This document shows positions 1 through 5,727 of a DNA stretch of 8,223 bases, one piece after another. The stretch comes from an uncultured Spirochaetales bacterium (GTDB lineage: Bacteria; Spirochaetota; Spirochaetia; Sphaerochaetales; Sphaerochaetaceae): the NCBI GenBank assembly GCA_934276695.1, contig CAKQTF010000038.1, positions 1 through 8,223 on the forward strand, written 5' to 3'. The position numbers were made by a program, and so were the translations under genes. Numbering within the stretch: the stretch's first letter is position 1; every line of letters starts with the position of its first letter. Under the pieces are notes generated by a model, which searched no databases, had not been told where the DNA came from, and was given only the letters and a program-made list of their open reading frames with translations.

Positions 1-94
1 CCAATAGACGGGAGTAAATGTCATACTGCCGTTCACCTGTCCCTGTCTGTGACACAACATATGGAACAAGGTTATTCATTTTAGGTTCAATCAA
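1..94 (-). CDS. clpP: ATP-dependent Clp protease proteolytic subunit ClpP (N-terminal part, cut by window edge)
   Basis: Only the first ~30 codons are in the window. Read leftward from the ATG at 79, the protein begins MNNLVPYVVSQTGTGERQYD and continues IYSRLL, the conserved N-terminal axial-loop region of ClpP (family pattern: VPxVxEQxxxGERxYDIYSRLL). ClpP is the serine peptidase that forms the tetradecameric barrel of ClpXP/ClpAP in the cytoplasm. The catalytic Ser-His-Asp residues lie outside the window. It follows tig directly, the usual tig-clpP(-clpX) order. I chose the TTG at 92-94 as start because AGGAG (complement of 101-105) lies 6 bases upstream of it. The ATG at 77-79 matches the usual family N-terminus better, but its nearest Shine-Dalgarno is 21 bases away. 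The TTG start adds five residues. Identity is confident; the start codon is not settled. Confidence 0.9.
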   Translation of the reverse strand, partial: MIEPKMNNLVPYVVSQTGTGERQYDIYSRLL

Positions 95-100
95 ATGAAG

Positions 101-105
101 CTCCT
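101..105 (-). promoter_or_regulatory. Shine-Dalgarno site deciding the clpP start
   Basis: On the minus strand AGGAG lies in the 17-base gap between the tig stop codon (112-114) and clpP. It is 6 bases before an in-frame TTG (92-94) and 21 bases before the in-frame ATG (77-79). The spacing favours TTG initiation. No other purine-rich site precedes the ATG. Confidence 0.6.
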
Positions 106-111
106 ATGATC

Positions 112-1398
112 TTAGTTTTCTTTTGCAGGAGTAAAGCTATTATTCTCAAGAAGGAAAGGAATTACTTTAGCAAACTGAAGCTCATCCTTAATCATATTCT
201 TGTAGTATTCTTTTGTGCTCTCATCATTTATATTGCTAAGCTTCTCTTCATATTCCTTATCGAGCTCTGCCTGATCAATCTCGAAATTCTCCTTCTTCTT
301 GATTTCCTCAAGAATAAGCTGAGCTTTGAGATCCTTTTCTGCCGGAGCTCTCCATTCCTGCATTATTGATTCCTTTGACTGGTTCTGCATCTTGAAGAAT
401 GCCATCAGCTGCTCTTCTGGAAGACCAGAGCTCTGTACGAAGTTCCTCCAGTTCTGCTCAACCTGGATATCAACCATGGAGCTAGGGATTGCAAAGGATA
501 CTTCAGATGCAATCTTCTCTATAATAGCATCAGCTTTTGCATTTTTGTTGCTTTCATCTGCCTTTGCCTCAAGATCAGATCTGATTCCTGCTTTCATGTC
601 ATCAACTGTCTTGTATTCATCCTTCACATCCTGTGCGAATTCGTCATCGACAGCTGGAAGCTCTCTGCTCTTCAGGCCAGTAAGCTTAACAGTTAATCTT
701 ACATGCTTTCCGTCAATGTCCTTCTCAACTGTCTTCTCCTGGTCCTTCTCCATTCCGATCACATCATCGTCAAGCTTATAAAGATTGTAGCCGGAGCCGA
801 TTGTGAATGTGAAATCCTTCTTTTCAGTGTTTTCAGTCACTGATCCATCTTCATTCAGCTCTGCATAGTCAATTGTTGCAATATCGCCATTCTCAGCTTT
901 TCCATCCTTTGCGATGATAAGGCTGTTCTGCTCTCTGAGCTTTTCAATCTCCTTGTCTACATCTGCATCAGAGACTGTGGATGTCTTCACCTCAACTGTA
1001 AGGCCAGTGTATGCAGGAAGTTCGAATTTTGGCATCACATCATAGTGGACTGTGAATGTAATATCACTATCCTTCTTGAAAGGAAGAAGGCTTTCTTCAT
1101 CCTGAAGTACAGGAGTGGAATAAGGCAGAGGCTTCTTGTCCTCATCAAGATCCTTCAATGCATCCTGAAGGGAATTCTCCATGAACTCAAATGTTGATTC
1201 CTCTCTGATTGCCTCTCCGTATTTTCTCTCAACGATAGAAGCTGGTACCTTTCCCTTTCTGAATCCATCAATCTGCAGATTAGCAGAATACTTCTTCAGC
1301 TTATCCTGATAAGCTTTCTCAATAGATGCAGCGTCAACTGTGATGGTAAGTGCAGCCTGGGAATTCTCCAGTTCCTTTACACTCTTCTCAACTACCAT
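112..1398 (-). CDS. tig: trigger factor, ribosome-associated chaperone and peptidyl-prolyl isomerase
   Basis: The 428-residue protein matches the family's usual length (about 430). Residues 1-150 are the ribosome-binding domain, with the signature loop GFRKGKVP at 45-52 that docks beside the polypeptide exit tunnel. Residues ~168-243 form the FKBP-type isomerase domain (NGDIATIDY at the start, a VxLTGLK-like end). Residues ~250-428 form the helical C-terminal cradle that holds nascent chains. The protein acts in the cytoplasm on ribosomes. The start at 1398 is supported by AAGGAAGG (complement of 1404-1411) 5 bases upstream. It is the first gene of a leftward operon with clpP 17 bases downstream. 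A promoter-like site lies at 1451-1479. No truncation or frameshift is seen. Confidence 0.97.
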   Translation of the reverse strand: MVVEKSVKELENSQAALTITVDAASIEKAYQDKLKKYSANLQIDGFRKGKVPASIVERKYGEAIREESTFEFMENSLQDALKDLDEDKKPLPYSTPVLQDEESLLPFKKDSDITFTVHYDVMPKFELPAYTGLTVEVKTSTVSDADVDKEIEKLREQNSLIIAKDGKAENGDIATIDYAELNEDGSVTENTEKKDFTFTIGSGYNLYKLDDDVIGMEKDQEKTVEKDIDGKHVRLTVKLTGLKSRELPAVDDEFAQDVKDEYKTVDDMKAGIRSDLEAKADESNKNAKADAIIEKIASEVSFAIPSSMVDIQVEQNWRNFVQSSGLPEEQLMAFFKMQNQSKESIMQEWRAPAEKDLKAQLILEEIKKKENFEIDQAELDKEYEEKLSNINDESTKEYYKNMIKDELQFAKVIPFLLENNSFTPAKEN

Positions 1399-1427
1399 AA
1401 TGACCTTCCTTTATAATTAATTCTGTA

Positions 1428-1458
1428 TTGGTGTTAGCATTAACTGTATAAATATAAT
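1428..1458 (+). promoter_or_regulatory. weak candidate rightward promoter for the InlB-repeat protein gene
   Basis: A perfect TATAAT (1453-1458) lies on the plus strand with TTGGTG (1428-1433) upstream. The spacer is a long 19 bases and the -35 matches at only 3 of 6 positions. The -10 shares bases with the leftward tig -10. If used, the leader would be about 135 bases. The remainder of the gap up to 1602 shows no better promoter and no gene. Confidence 0.22.
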
Positions 1459-1479
1459 CGTTTCAGCATCGTTTGTACA
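1451..1479 (-). promoter_or_regulatory. candidate sigma-A promoter for tig-clpP
   Basis: On the minus strand TGTACA (1474-1479, 4 of 6 to TTGACA) is separated by exactly 17 bases from TATATT (1451-1456, 5 of 6 to TATAAT). Transcription would begin near 1444, giving a leader of about 45 bases before the tig start. It is the best-spaced pair in this intergenic region. It was found by eye and no expression evidence is available. Confidence 0.45.
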
Positions 1480-1602
1480 TAGGGACTTTAGCCAAAGAAT
1501 CGTGCTGGCATCCAATATTCACCTGAACGACAGATAAACTCCATGTTATCTTTTCCTAATCGATAAAAACAGGGATTAGCCTATGATCATAAGGAGAGTT
1601 TT

Positions 1603-2733
1603 ATGAAAAAGAGAGTTATTGCAATTGCAGCAGCTGCACTGATTGTCTCCTATTCTCTGTTCGCTGCTGATTCGGCCTCGATGTACCGGCAGTTTTCCGA
1701 ATCGCTTTCCGATCCAGGAAAGGCTATTGGATACTATGATTCAATGAAGAGCCAGATAGAGAAAGAGACAAAAAAGGCTAAGAAAAGCCTGGAGAAAGCA
1801 CTCAATGCAAGAAATGCAAGCAAGGCAAACGAGGCTTATGGCAAGCTTTATGAGCTTTCATCCTATGGCATTTCAGAGACTCAGACTTCAGAGCTTCTTT
1901 CATCTATTATATCATCTGGCAGTGATATGGATGAGATAAAGTGGCTATATGATAATAGCCTGTACTATAAGCCTGTGCTTACACTTAACTGCGTTTCCTC
2001 TTATGGCGGTCGCAGAATGTCATGGACGAAGACAATAAGCATGGAACCTGGCAGCACAATCGAGCTTCCATCTATTGATTCATATGGCAATGGAATATTC
2101 AGAGGATGGGGTATAACCCCTGATTCAGTCACGTATGATCCAGGTTCATCGATTTCAATGCCGATCACAGATCAGACGCTTTATGCCATATTTGCAGATG
2201 GCATTGAATTCTCTGATTCCGTTACTGGATTCAGCAAGATAATAGATGGAACAGAAGACGGCCAGACTGTGGATGTGCCTGTACTGGCCTCAGATGATGG
2301 TTCTTACATATTTGCCGGATGGTCTGATAGCAGTGGCGATTATATCCCGGCAGAAGAGAATGAGTATCAGGTGGATGGTAAAGGGACTGTGTTCCATGCT
2401 CTATGGAAGAAGGCTGAGATTACTGATCTTGATTCAAGGTTTTACCCGCTGGATTCAATTCCTCTGAATACGCAGGTTGAGCTTGGATTCTCTCTTGCAA
2501 ATAAAGGTACAGAGGATCTTAAAGGCGTTACGGTAACGCTTTCGTCTGATAGTGACGATGCAGTAATCCTGAGAAATCATGCTTATATTCCGGTTTCCAG
2601 AGCAGGAAGCAGTCTTGATCTGAAAGGATTCACATTTGCTGTGAAGGCTGCAGGAAGCTATACGTTCACTGTCACAGTTTCAGATTCCGATGGGAATGTG
2701 TGGTCTTCTGAAGTTTCTGTAAATGCGGAATAA
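1603..2733 (+). CDS. exported protein with two InlB-type (Listeria-Bacteroides) repeats
   Basis: This 376-residue protein has an N-terminal signal peptide: MKKR, a hydrophobic stretch, then likely cleavage after SLFA near residue 21. Residues ~24-120 are a charged, mostly helical region with a Lys-rich segment at 52-70. Two copies of the InlB/List-Bact beta repeat follow. The first has FRGWG (166-170) and ends in TLYAIF (192-197); the second has FAGWS (237-241) and ends in FHALW (264-268). Both show the family's pattern of an aromatic-x-GW core and a closing (L/F)xAxW/F strand. Residues ~285-376 look like an Ig-like/CARDB-type beta-sandwich. There is no lipobox, sorting signal or later membrane segment, so a periplasmic or secreted fate is likely. 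AAGGAG at 1591-1596 supports the start. The repeats suggest surface or adhesion roles in other bacteria, but the function here is unknown. Confidence 0.88.
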   Translation: MKKRVIAIAAAALIVSYSLFAADSASMYRQFSESLSDPGKAIGYYDSMKSQIEKETKKAKKSLEKALNARNASKANEAYGKLYELSSYGISETQTSELLSSIISSGSDMDEIKWLYDNSLYYKPVLTLNCVSSYGGRRMSWTKTISMEPGSTIELPSIDSYGNGIFRGWGITPDSVTYDPGSSISMPITDQTLYAIFADGIEFSDSVTGFSKIIDGTEDGQTVDVPVLASDDGSYIFAGWSDSSGDYIPAEENEYQVDGKGTVFHALWKKAEITDLDSRFYPLDSIPLNTQVELGFSLANKGTEDLKGVTVTLSSDSDDAVILRNHAYIPVSRAGSSLDLKGFTFAVKAAGSYTFTVTVSDSDGNVWSSEVSVNAE

Positions 2734-2734
2734 A

Positions 2735-2753
2735 ACGGACATTATTTGTCCGT
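2735..2753 (+). terminator. intergenic hairpin after the InlB-repeat gene, without a T tract
   Basis: ACGGACA (2735-2741) pairs perfectly with TGTCCGT (2747-2753) around a 5-base loop, starting one base after the stop codon. The following bases (ATCTGTATG) are not T-rich, so it is not a classical intrinsic terminator. It may stabilise the upstream mRNA, attenuate read-through into the sigma-factor gene, or mark the end of a transcript by another mechanism. Confidence 0.45.
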
Positions 2754-2765
2754 ATCTGTATGTAT

Positions 2766-2795
2766 CATGGCTTTGTCATAGGAGGCGAAGCCATG
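2766..2795 (+). promoter_or_regulatory. hairpin presenting the Shine-Dalgarno in its loop and pairing the start codon of the sigma-factor gene
   Basis: CATGGCTTTG (2766-2775) pairs with CGAAGCCATG (2786-2795), giving 10 consecutive pairs including one G-U. The 10-base loop 2776-2785 ends in AGGAGG (2780-2785). The ATG start (2793-2795) forms the base of the stem, paired to CAT at 2766-2768. As RNA this would hold the start codon closed while exposing the ribosome-binding site. That is consistent with translational control, for example by temperature, a protein or a small RNA. The pairing is read directly from sequence; regulation is inference. Confidence 0.6.
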
Positions 2796-3545
2796 TTTTC
2801 TTATAGTCATATTGATGATAGTTTATTATCAGAAGCCAAATGCGGCAGCCGGAAGGCTATTGATAAGCTGATCTCTGCAATGGAAGGAGTCACTGCACAT
2901 ATTGCCTTATACTACAGCAGCAGGCTTTCCGATGGGGAAGGGTATTACGAGGACTTTGCTCAGGAAGCACGCATTGCAGTCCTGAAGGCGCTGGAGACTT
3001 ACGAAATCGGCAGAGGCAGCTTTATCCAGTATTCACAGTATGCGATGAGGATTGCAGTCCGTAAGTATCTGAATGATAATTACCGCCTGATAAAGCAGCC
3101 GAAAGGCAAGACTGAGAAGGTGGCAAAGCTGAACAGGGCTTTGGCTCATTTTGCATTGGATGGTGATCTTCATCCGACTGATGCTGATCTTATGGCTGAA
3201 ACCGGGTTCTCTTGTAAGGAGCTTAAGGAGATCTCGGAGATCAGGGAAATGCAGTTTGTATGCTCCCTTGACCGCCCATATACAGACGATTCAGACAATC
3301 AGTACTCAATAGAGCCATATGATCTCATTCCATTTGACCAGCAGATTATTCTGGAGGATGTATACAATGAGATTTCATATGGCTTCACAGCTGATGAGCG
3401 TTACATAATATGCTCTCTGTTTGGCATCATGGGATATGAGAAGAAGACCGTCAGTGCATTGGCGAAGGAGCTGAGGCTTTCATCTGCTTCAGTCCGGAAT
3501 AAGGAGAAGGCAATATGCCAGGCACTCAGATCGCTTGTTGCATGA
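2793..3545 (+). CDS. sigma-70 family RNA polymerase sigma factor (alternative, non-ECF)
   Basis: The 250-residue protein directs RNA polymerase to a promoter subset. Region 2 spans ~50-108: EDFAQEARIAVLKALETY corresponds to 2.1-2.2, and RGSFIQYSQYAMR (74-86) to 2.3. Region 3 is at ~115-150 (HPTDADLMAETG). Region 4 is at ~185-248, with a 4.2 helix-turn-helix in TVSALAKELRLSSASVRNKE. No region 1.1 is present, so it resembles general-stress, flagellar or sporulation-type group 3 factors rather than RpoD. In region 2.3 the tryptophan pair typical of housekeeping factors is replaced by Tyr83-Ala84. I chose the ATG at 2793, not the in-frame ATG at 2760, because AGGAGG lies 7 bases before it. It sits 59 bases after the InlB-repeat gene with no clear promoter, so co-transcription is possible. 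Regulon unknown. Confidence 0.88.
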   Translation: MFSYSHIDDSLLSEAKCGSRKAIDKLISAMEGVTAHIALYYSSRLSDGEGYYEDFAQEARIAVLKALETYEIGRGSFIQYSQYAMRIAVRKYLNDNYRLIKQPKGKTEKVAKLNRALAHFALDGDLHPTDADLMAETGFSCKELKEISEIREMQFVCSLDRPYTDDSDNQYSIEPYDLIPFDQQIILEDVYNEISYGFTADERYIICSLFGIMGYEKKTVSALAKELRLSSASVRNKEKAICQALRSLVA

Positions 3546-3568
3546 CAATCAGCTCTGTCCATGTTGAA

Positions 3569-3582
3569 CAAGCATATGCTTG
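3569..3582. repeat. perfect 14-base palindrome, possible operator
   Basis: CAAGCATATGCTTG is fully self-complementary and lies in the 71-base gap between the sigma-factor gene and the transporter gene. Its right part overlaps a second inverted pair, AGCATA (3571-3576) with TATGCT (3584-3589). There is no T tract after it, so it looks more like a protein-binding site than a terminator. The remainder of the gap shows no convincing promoter. Confidence 0.4.
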
Positions 3583-3616
3583 GTATGCTAAGATACAGCT
3601 TATCAGGCTTTTATAA

Positions 3617-4534
3617 ATGAGTGCGATTTTCGTCAAGGCGTTTGCTTATCTTCTTCTTGTTCTGGCAGGGTATCTTTTCCGGTATTTTGGTGTTATTGAA
3701 AAGGAATTCGGCGTGCAGCTGGCAGTGCTGAGCATGAAGCTTCTGCTGCCTGCATCGATTGTTGCGAGCTTTTCAGCTTTCCGCATGGATTATTCCATTC
3801 TTATTCTTTTTGCTTTTGGAATCCTCGGAAACCTTCTGATCCTTGCTGCAGGCTTTGCTGTCTCAGCCGGTAAGGAGCCTGATGATAGGATTTATTATAT
3901 GGTCTCCGGCAATGCATATAATATCGGTAACTTCGCATTGCCTTTTGTCTCTTCTTTCTTTGGCCCAGTCGGCATAGTAGCCACATCAGTTTTTGATGCT
4001 GGCAATTCTGTCATGCTTCTTGGCCTTAACTGCCCGATTGCGGAAATGGTTTCAGGGAATGGCACAGAAACAGGTAGTCATAGGATTTCATATATGCTGA
4101 AAAGGCTTTTCTCTGCCCCTGCATTCGACTGCTATCTGGTTATGCTTCTGCTTTCGATGATGAATCTTCATCTTCCTTCCCCTGTTTTTACTATATGCAC
4201 TGAAATCGGGAAGGCTAATGGGCCTGTTGCTATGTTCATGATCGGTGCAATGCTTGAGCTCCATTTCGATAAGCGGTATCTTAGGATGACGCTCCTGATG
4301 CTTCTTATACGGCTGGCAGTGGCATCAGTTCTCATGCTTATCATATCCCGCCTTGCTTTCCTGCCCGAGGAAGCACGCATAGCTGGCATGATAATAGTCT
4401 GGGCTCCGATCGGTAGCGCATCAGCAGCTAATACAGCGATTCTCGGTGGAGATACCGCCCTGAGTGCATTTGTGAATACAGTCTCGCTTCTCTTATCGCT
4501 TATAATCATACCTGCATTGGTTGTTATCCTGTAG
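3617..4534 (+). CDS. AEC (auxin efflux carrier) family permease
   Basis: The 305-residue, strongly hydrophobic protein has about ten membrane segments, roughly at 5-25, 33-55, 59-83, 97-115, 117-140, 168-185, 187-212, 222-245, 253-272 and 283-305, the usual size and layout of PF03547 (Mem_trans). Family landmarks are the Asn/Gly/Pro-rich GNAYNIGNFALPF at 98-110 and APIGSASAAN at 263-272. These are the broken helices of the bile/arsenite/riboflavin-transporter-like fold. Bacterial AEC members usually move organic acids such as malate or malonate across the inner membrane; the substrate cannot be read from this sequence. The start at 3617 has only a weak AGG (3605-3607) upstream, so expression may be low or coupled to the sigma gene ending 71 bases before. 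A weak terminator spans its last codons. Confidence 0.88.
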   Translation: MSAIFVKAFAYLLLVLAGYLFRYFGVIEKEFGVQLAVLSMKLLLPASIVASFSAFRMDYSILILFAFGILGNLLILAAGFAVSAGKEPDDRIYYMVSGNAYNIGNFALPFVSSFFGPVGIVATSVFDAGNSVMLLGLNCPIAEMVSGNGTETGSHRISYMLKRLFSAPAFDCYLVMLLLSMMNLHLPSPVFTICTEIGKANGPVAMFMIGAMLELHFDKRYLRMTLLMLLIRLAVASVLMLIISRLAFLPEEARIAGMIIVWAPIGSASAANTAILGGDTALSAFVNTVSLLLSLIIIPALVVIL

Positions 4535-4542
4535 GATTTTTT
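4511..4542 (+). terminator. weak intrinsic terminator at the end of the AEC permease gene
   Basis: CCTGCA (4511-4516) can pair with TGTAGG (4530-4535), with one G-U pair and a 13-base loop, followed by A and six Ts (4537-4542). The right arm contains the permease stop codon. An alternative four-pair stem ATCC/GGAT (4526-4537) uses the same T tract. The stem is short, so termination is probably partial. Confidence 0.38.
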
Positions 4543-4569
4543 GACTGTATGCTTTCTTCTTATTATTAT
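4541..4569 (+). promoter_or_regulatory. sigma-A-type promoter of the superoxide reductase gene
   Basis: TTGACT (4541-4546, 5 of 6) and TATTAT (4564-4569, 5 of 6) are separated by exactly 17 bases, the best promoter in the window. Transcription would begin around the A residues at 4575-4577, placing AAGGAG (4576-4581) at the extreme 5' end of a very short leader of about 16 bases. Confidence 0.55.
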
Positions 4570-4591
4570 GTAGCAAAGGAGAAACGTGATT

Positions 4592-4981
4592 ATGAATGGT
4601 AAGTTTTTCAGATGCAGTAAATGCGGTAATATCATTTATCTTATGGAAGGGGATGCTAGCCGTATCTCCTGCTGCGGTGAGAGTATGGAAGAGCTTATCC
4701 CTGGTTTTGCCGAAGCTTCTCGCGAAAAGCACATCCCATGTGTAACCATTGCAGATGGAAAGGTGTCAGTCCAGGTAGGATCAGCAGTTCATCCGATGCT
4801 TGATGGGCATTATATAGAATGGATTGCGGCGGAGAAGTCTGATGGGGATATCACGATAAAGTACCTTAAGCCAGGAGAAGAGCCTTCTGCTTCATTCTGC
4901 ATCACAGATGGAAGAATCAGCAGAGTATATGCCTACTGCAATCTCCATGGACTATGGATGCATGATCCAGAGCAGAAATAA
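4592..4981 (+). CDS. dfx: desulfoferrodoxin, two-iron superoxide reductase
   Basis: The 129-residue cytoplasmic enzyme reduces superoxide to hydrogen peroxide without making oxygen, a typical defence of anaerobes. The N-terminal desulforedoxin domain (1-36) has all four Cys for the rubredoxin-like centre I: C8, C11, C27 and C28. The C-terminal domain has the full square-pyramidal centre II ligand set H47, H67, H73, H119 and C116, seen in EKHIP, HPMLDGHYIEW and CNLHG. It also has the catalytic Glu45-Lys46 pair. Length and spacing match known 2Fe enzymes. I chose the ATG at 4592, 10 bases after AAGGAG. A GTG at 4586 would add two residues and has a spacing of only 4. The gene has its own promoter and a strong terminator, so it is probably monocistronic. 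The electron donor (rubredoxin) is not in the window. Confidence 0.95.
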   Translation: MNGKFFRCSKCGNIIYLMEGDASRISCCGESMEELIPGFAEASREKHIPCVTIADGKVSVQVGSAVHPMLDGHYIEWIAAEKSDGDITIKYLKPGEEPSASFCITDGRISRVYAYCNLHGLWMHDPEQK

Positions 4982-4986
4982 AGCCA

Positions 4987-5017
4987 TTGATTGCCTTAAT
5001 CACAGTGAAGATATAAA
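4987..5017 (+). promoter_or_regulatory. weak candidate promoter for the lipoprotein-rarA operon
   Basis: TATAAA (5012-5017, 5 of 6) lies in the loop of the desulfoferrodoxin terminator, with TTGATT (4987-4992) 19 bases upstream or TTGCCT (4991-4996) 15 bases upstream. Neither spacing is ideal. A start near 5024 would give an almost leaderless mRNA for the GTG at 5026, which would fit the lack of a good Shine-Dalgarno there. Confidence 0.22.
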
Positions 5018-5042
5018 CTCAGGATGTGTTAAGGCATTTTTT
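4992..5042 (+). terminator. intrinsic terminator of desulfoferrodoxin, overlapping the start of the next gene
   Basis: TGCCTTAA plus CAC (4992-4999, 5001-5003, with T5000 bulged) pairs with GTGTTAAGGCA (5026-5036). A4 at 5004 and T at 5025 add a twelfth pair around a 20-base loop. Six Ts (5037-5042) follow immediately. The stem plus T tract is a good rho-independent terminator, though the loop is long. The right arm contains the GTG start and first codons of the lipoprotein gene. Confidence 0.6.
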
Positions 5043-5727
5043 AATTATATCCATTGCTGCTTTTGTCATTTCCGGATGTGCATCATCTAGACCGGTCTCA
5101 TCTGTGGATGCTGTAGACCTGGCTGATAGGGCAGAGGCTGCGCTCTCCATGCTTTCTGAGGATATTTCTGATGAGTCCGCAAGCAGTGCCATGGATGAGG
5201 ATGCAGTGTCTTCTTTTCTTCCTGATTCATATCGCATATACAGTGAATATGTTCCCTTATATGAGCCTATTAAAGATGCATATGCAGCATCTGTGATCAG
5301 CGTGCTAGGTGATGCTAATGAAGTGCTTGATTCACTTTTTGTCTCATATGCAGATAGCATGAAAGCCAGAGCCTCTTCTGTTATTTCATCTGATACAGCT
5401 CTTGTCGATATGGTCAGAGCTGAGCATAGGGATGACTTTGTAAGCTGTCTTTCTGCATTCCTTGAAGGCTCTTCTGCCCTTGCTGATGCGTTTGGGCTCT
5501 CATACAGTGCATTCAGTTCTGTGAAGAAGGCATATGACAGGCTTGAAGAAGTAGGGTTTTCACTGAGTTTGCCTATTCCTGAGCCAGTGGATGCCGCTGC
5601 ACTGTCACAGCAGTATGTCGATGCATATTTCCTACGGCTTTCGGGATACGAAAGGCTTATAAAGAATCAGAGGCTTGATTCGGAAAAGGACTCTGTATAC
5701 AGTGTTTTCTGGAGGAGTGATGTCTGA
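5026..5727 (+). CDS. lipoprotein of unknown function, possibly remote DUF4197-like
   Basis: The 233-residue protein starts with a short lipoprotein signal: MLRH, a hydrophobic core, and lipobox ISGC with Cys18 as the lipidation site. It should be anchored in a membrane facing the periplasm. The mature part is Ser/Ala/Asp-rich and looks helical. The C-terminal ~30 residues (DAYFLRL, YERLI, a final VYSVF) have the same residue spacing as the C-terminus of DUF4197 proteins as I remember them; this is a faint resemblance and the function is unknown in any case. GTG 5026 is the only usable start after the in-frame stop at 5014; its Shine-Dalgarno is poor (AGG two bases before). The start lies inside the desulfoferrodoxin terminator stem. 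The end overlaps rarA by 8 bases, so the two are probably one operon with translational coupling. Confidence 0.75.
   Translation: MLRHFLIISIAAFVISGCASSRPVSSVDAVDLADRAEAALSMLSEDISDESASSAMDEDAVSSFLPDSYRIYSEYVPLYEPIKDAYAASVISVLGDANEVLDSLFVSYADSMKARASSVISSDTALVDMVRAEHRDDFVSCLSAFLEGSSALADAFGLSYSAFSSVKKAYDRLEEVGFSLSLPIPEPVDAAALSQQYVDAYFLRLSGYERLIKNQRLDSEKDSVYSVFWRSDV

Noticed and set aside
106..369. Plus-strand open frame of 87 codons at the 3' end of tig
   Set aside because: It lies wholly antisense to the tig coding region and its mirror-image low-complexity Leu/Phe content reflects the Lys/Glu-rich trigger factor. No ribosome site.
326..781. Plus-strand open frame of 151 codons, Ser-rich
   Set aside because: Shadow of tig on the opposite strand; no recognisable domain and no Shine-Dalgarno.
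1582..1587. TATGAT as a -10 element just before the InlB-repeat gene
   Set aside because: Transcription would start inside the ribosome-binding site (1591-1596), and no -35 is present at a proper distance.
2760..2792. Earlier ATG for the sigma factor, adding 11 residues
   Set aside because: No ribosome site precedes 2760, whereas AGGAGG is ideally placed before 2793; the added residues are encoded by the hairpin arms.
4500..4510. TTATAATCAT as a possible PerR box upstream of desulfoferrodoxin
   Set aside because: Only the left half matches the PerR consensus; the right half is absent and it lies inside the permease gene about 30 bases before the -35.
5675..5719. Earlier ATG for the RarA-like protein, adding 15 residues
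   Set aside because: It lies within the lipoprotein gene without a Shine-Dalgarno, and MSDLFSS at 5720 matches the usual RarA N-terminus with GGAGG before it.
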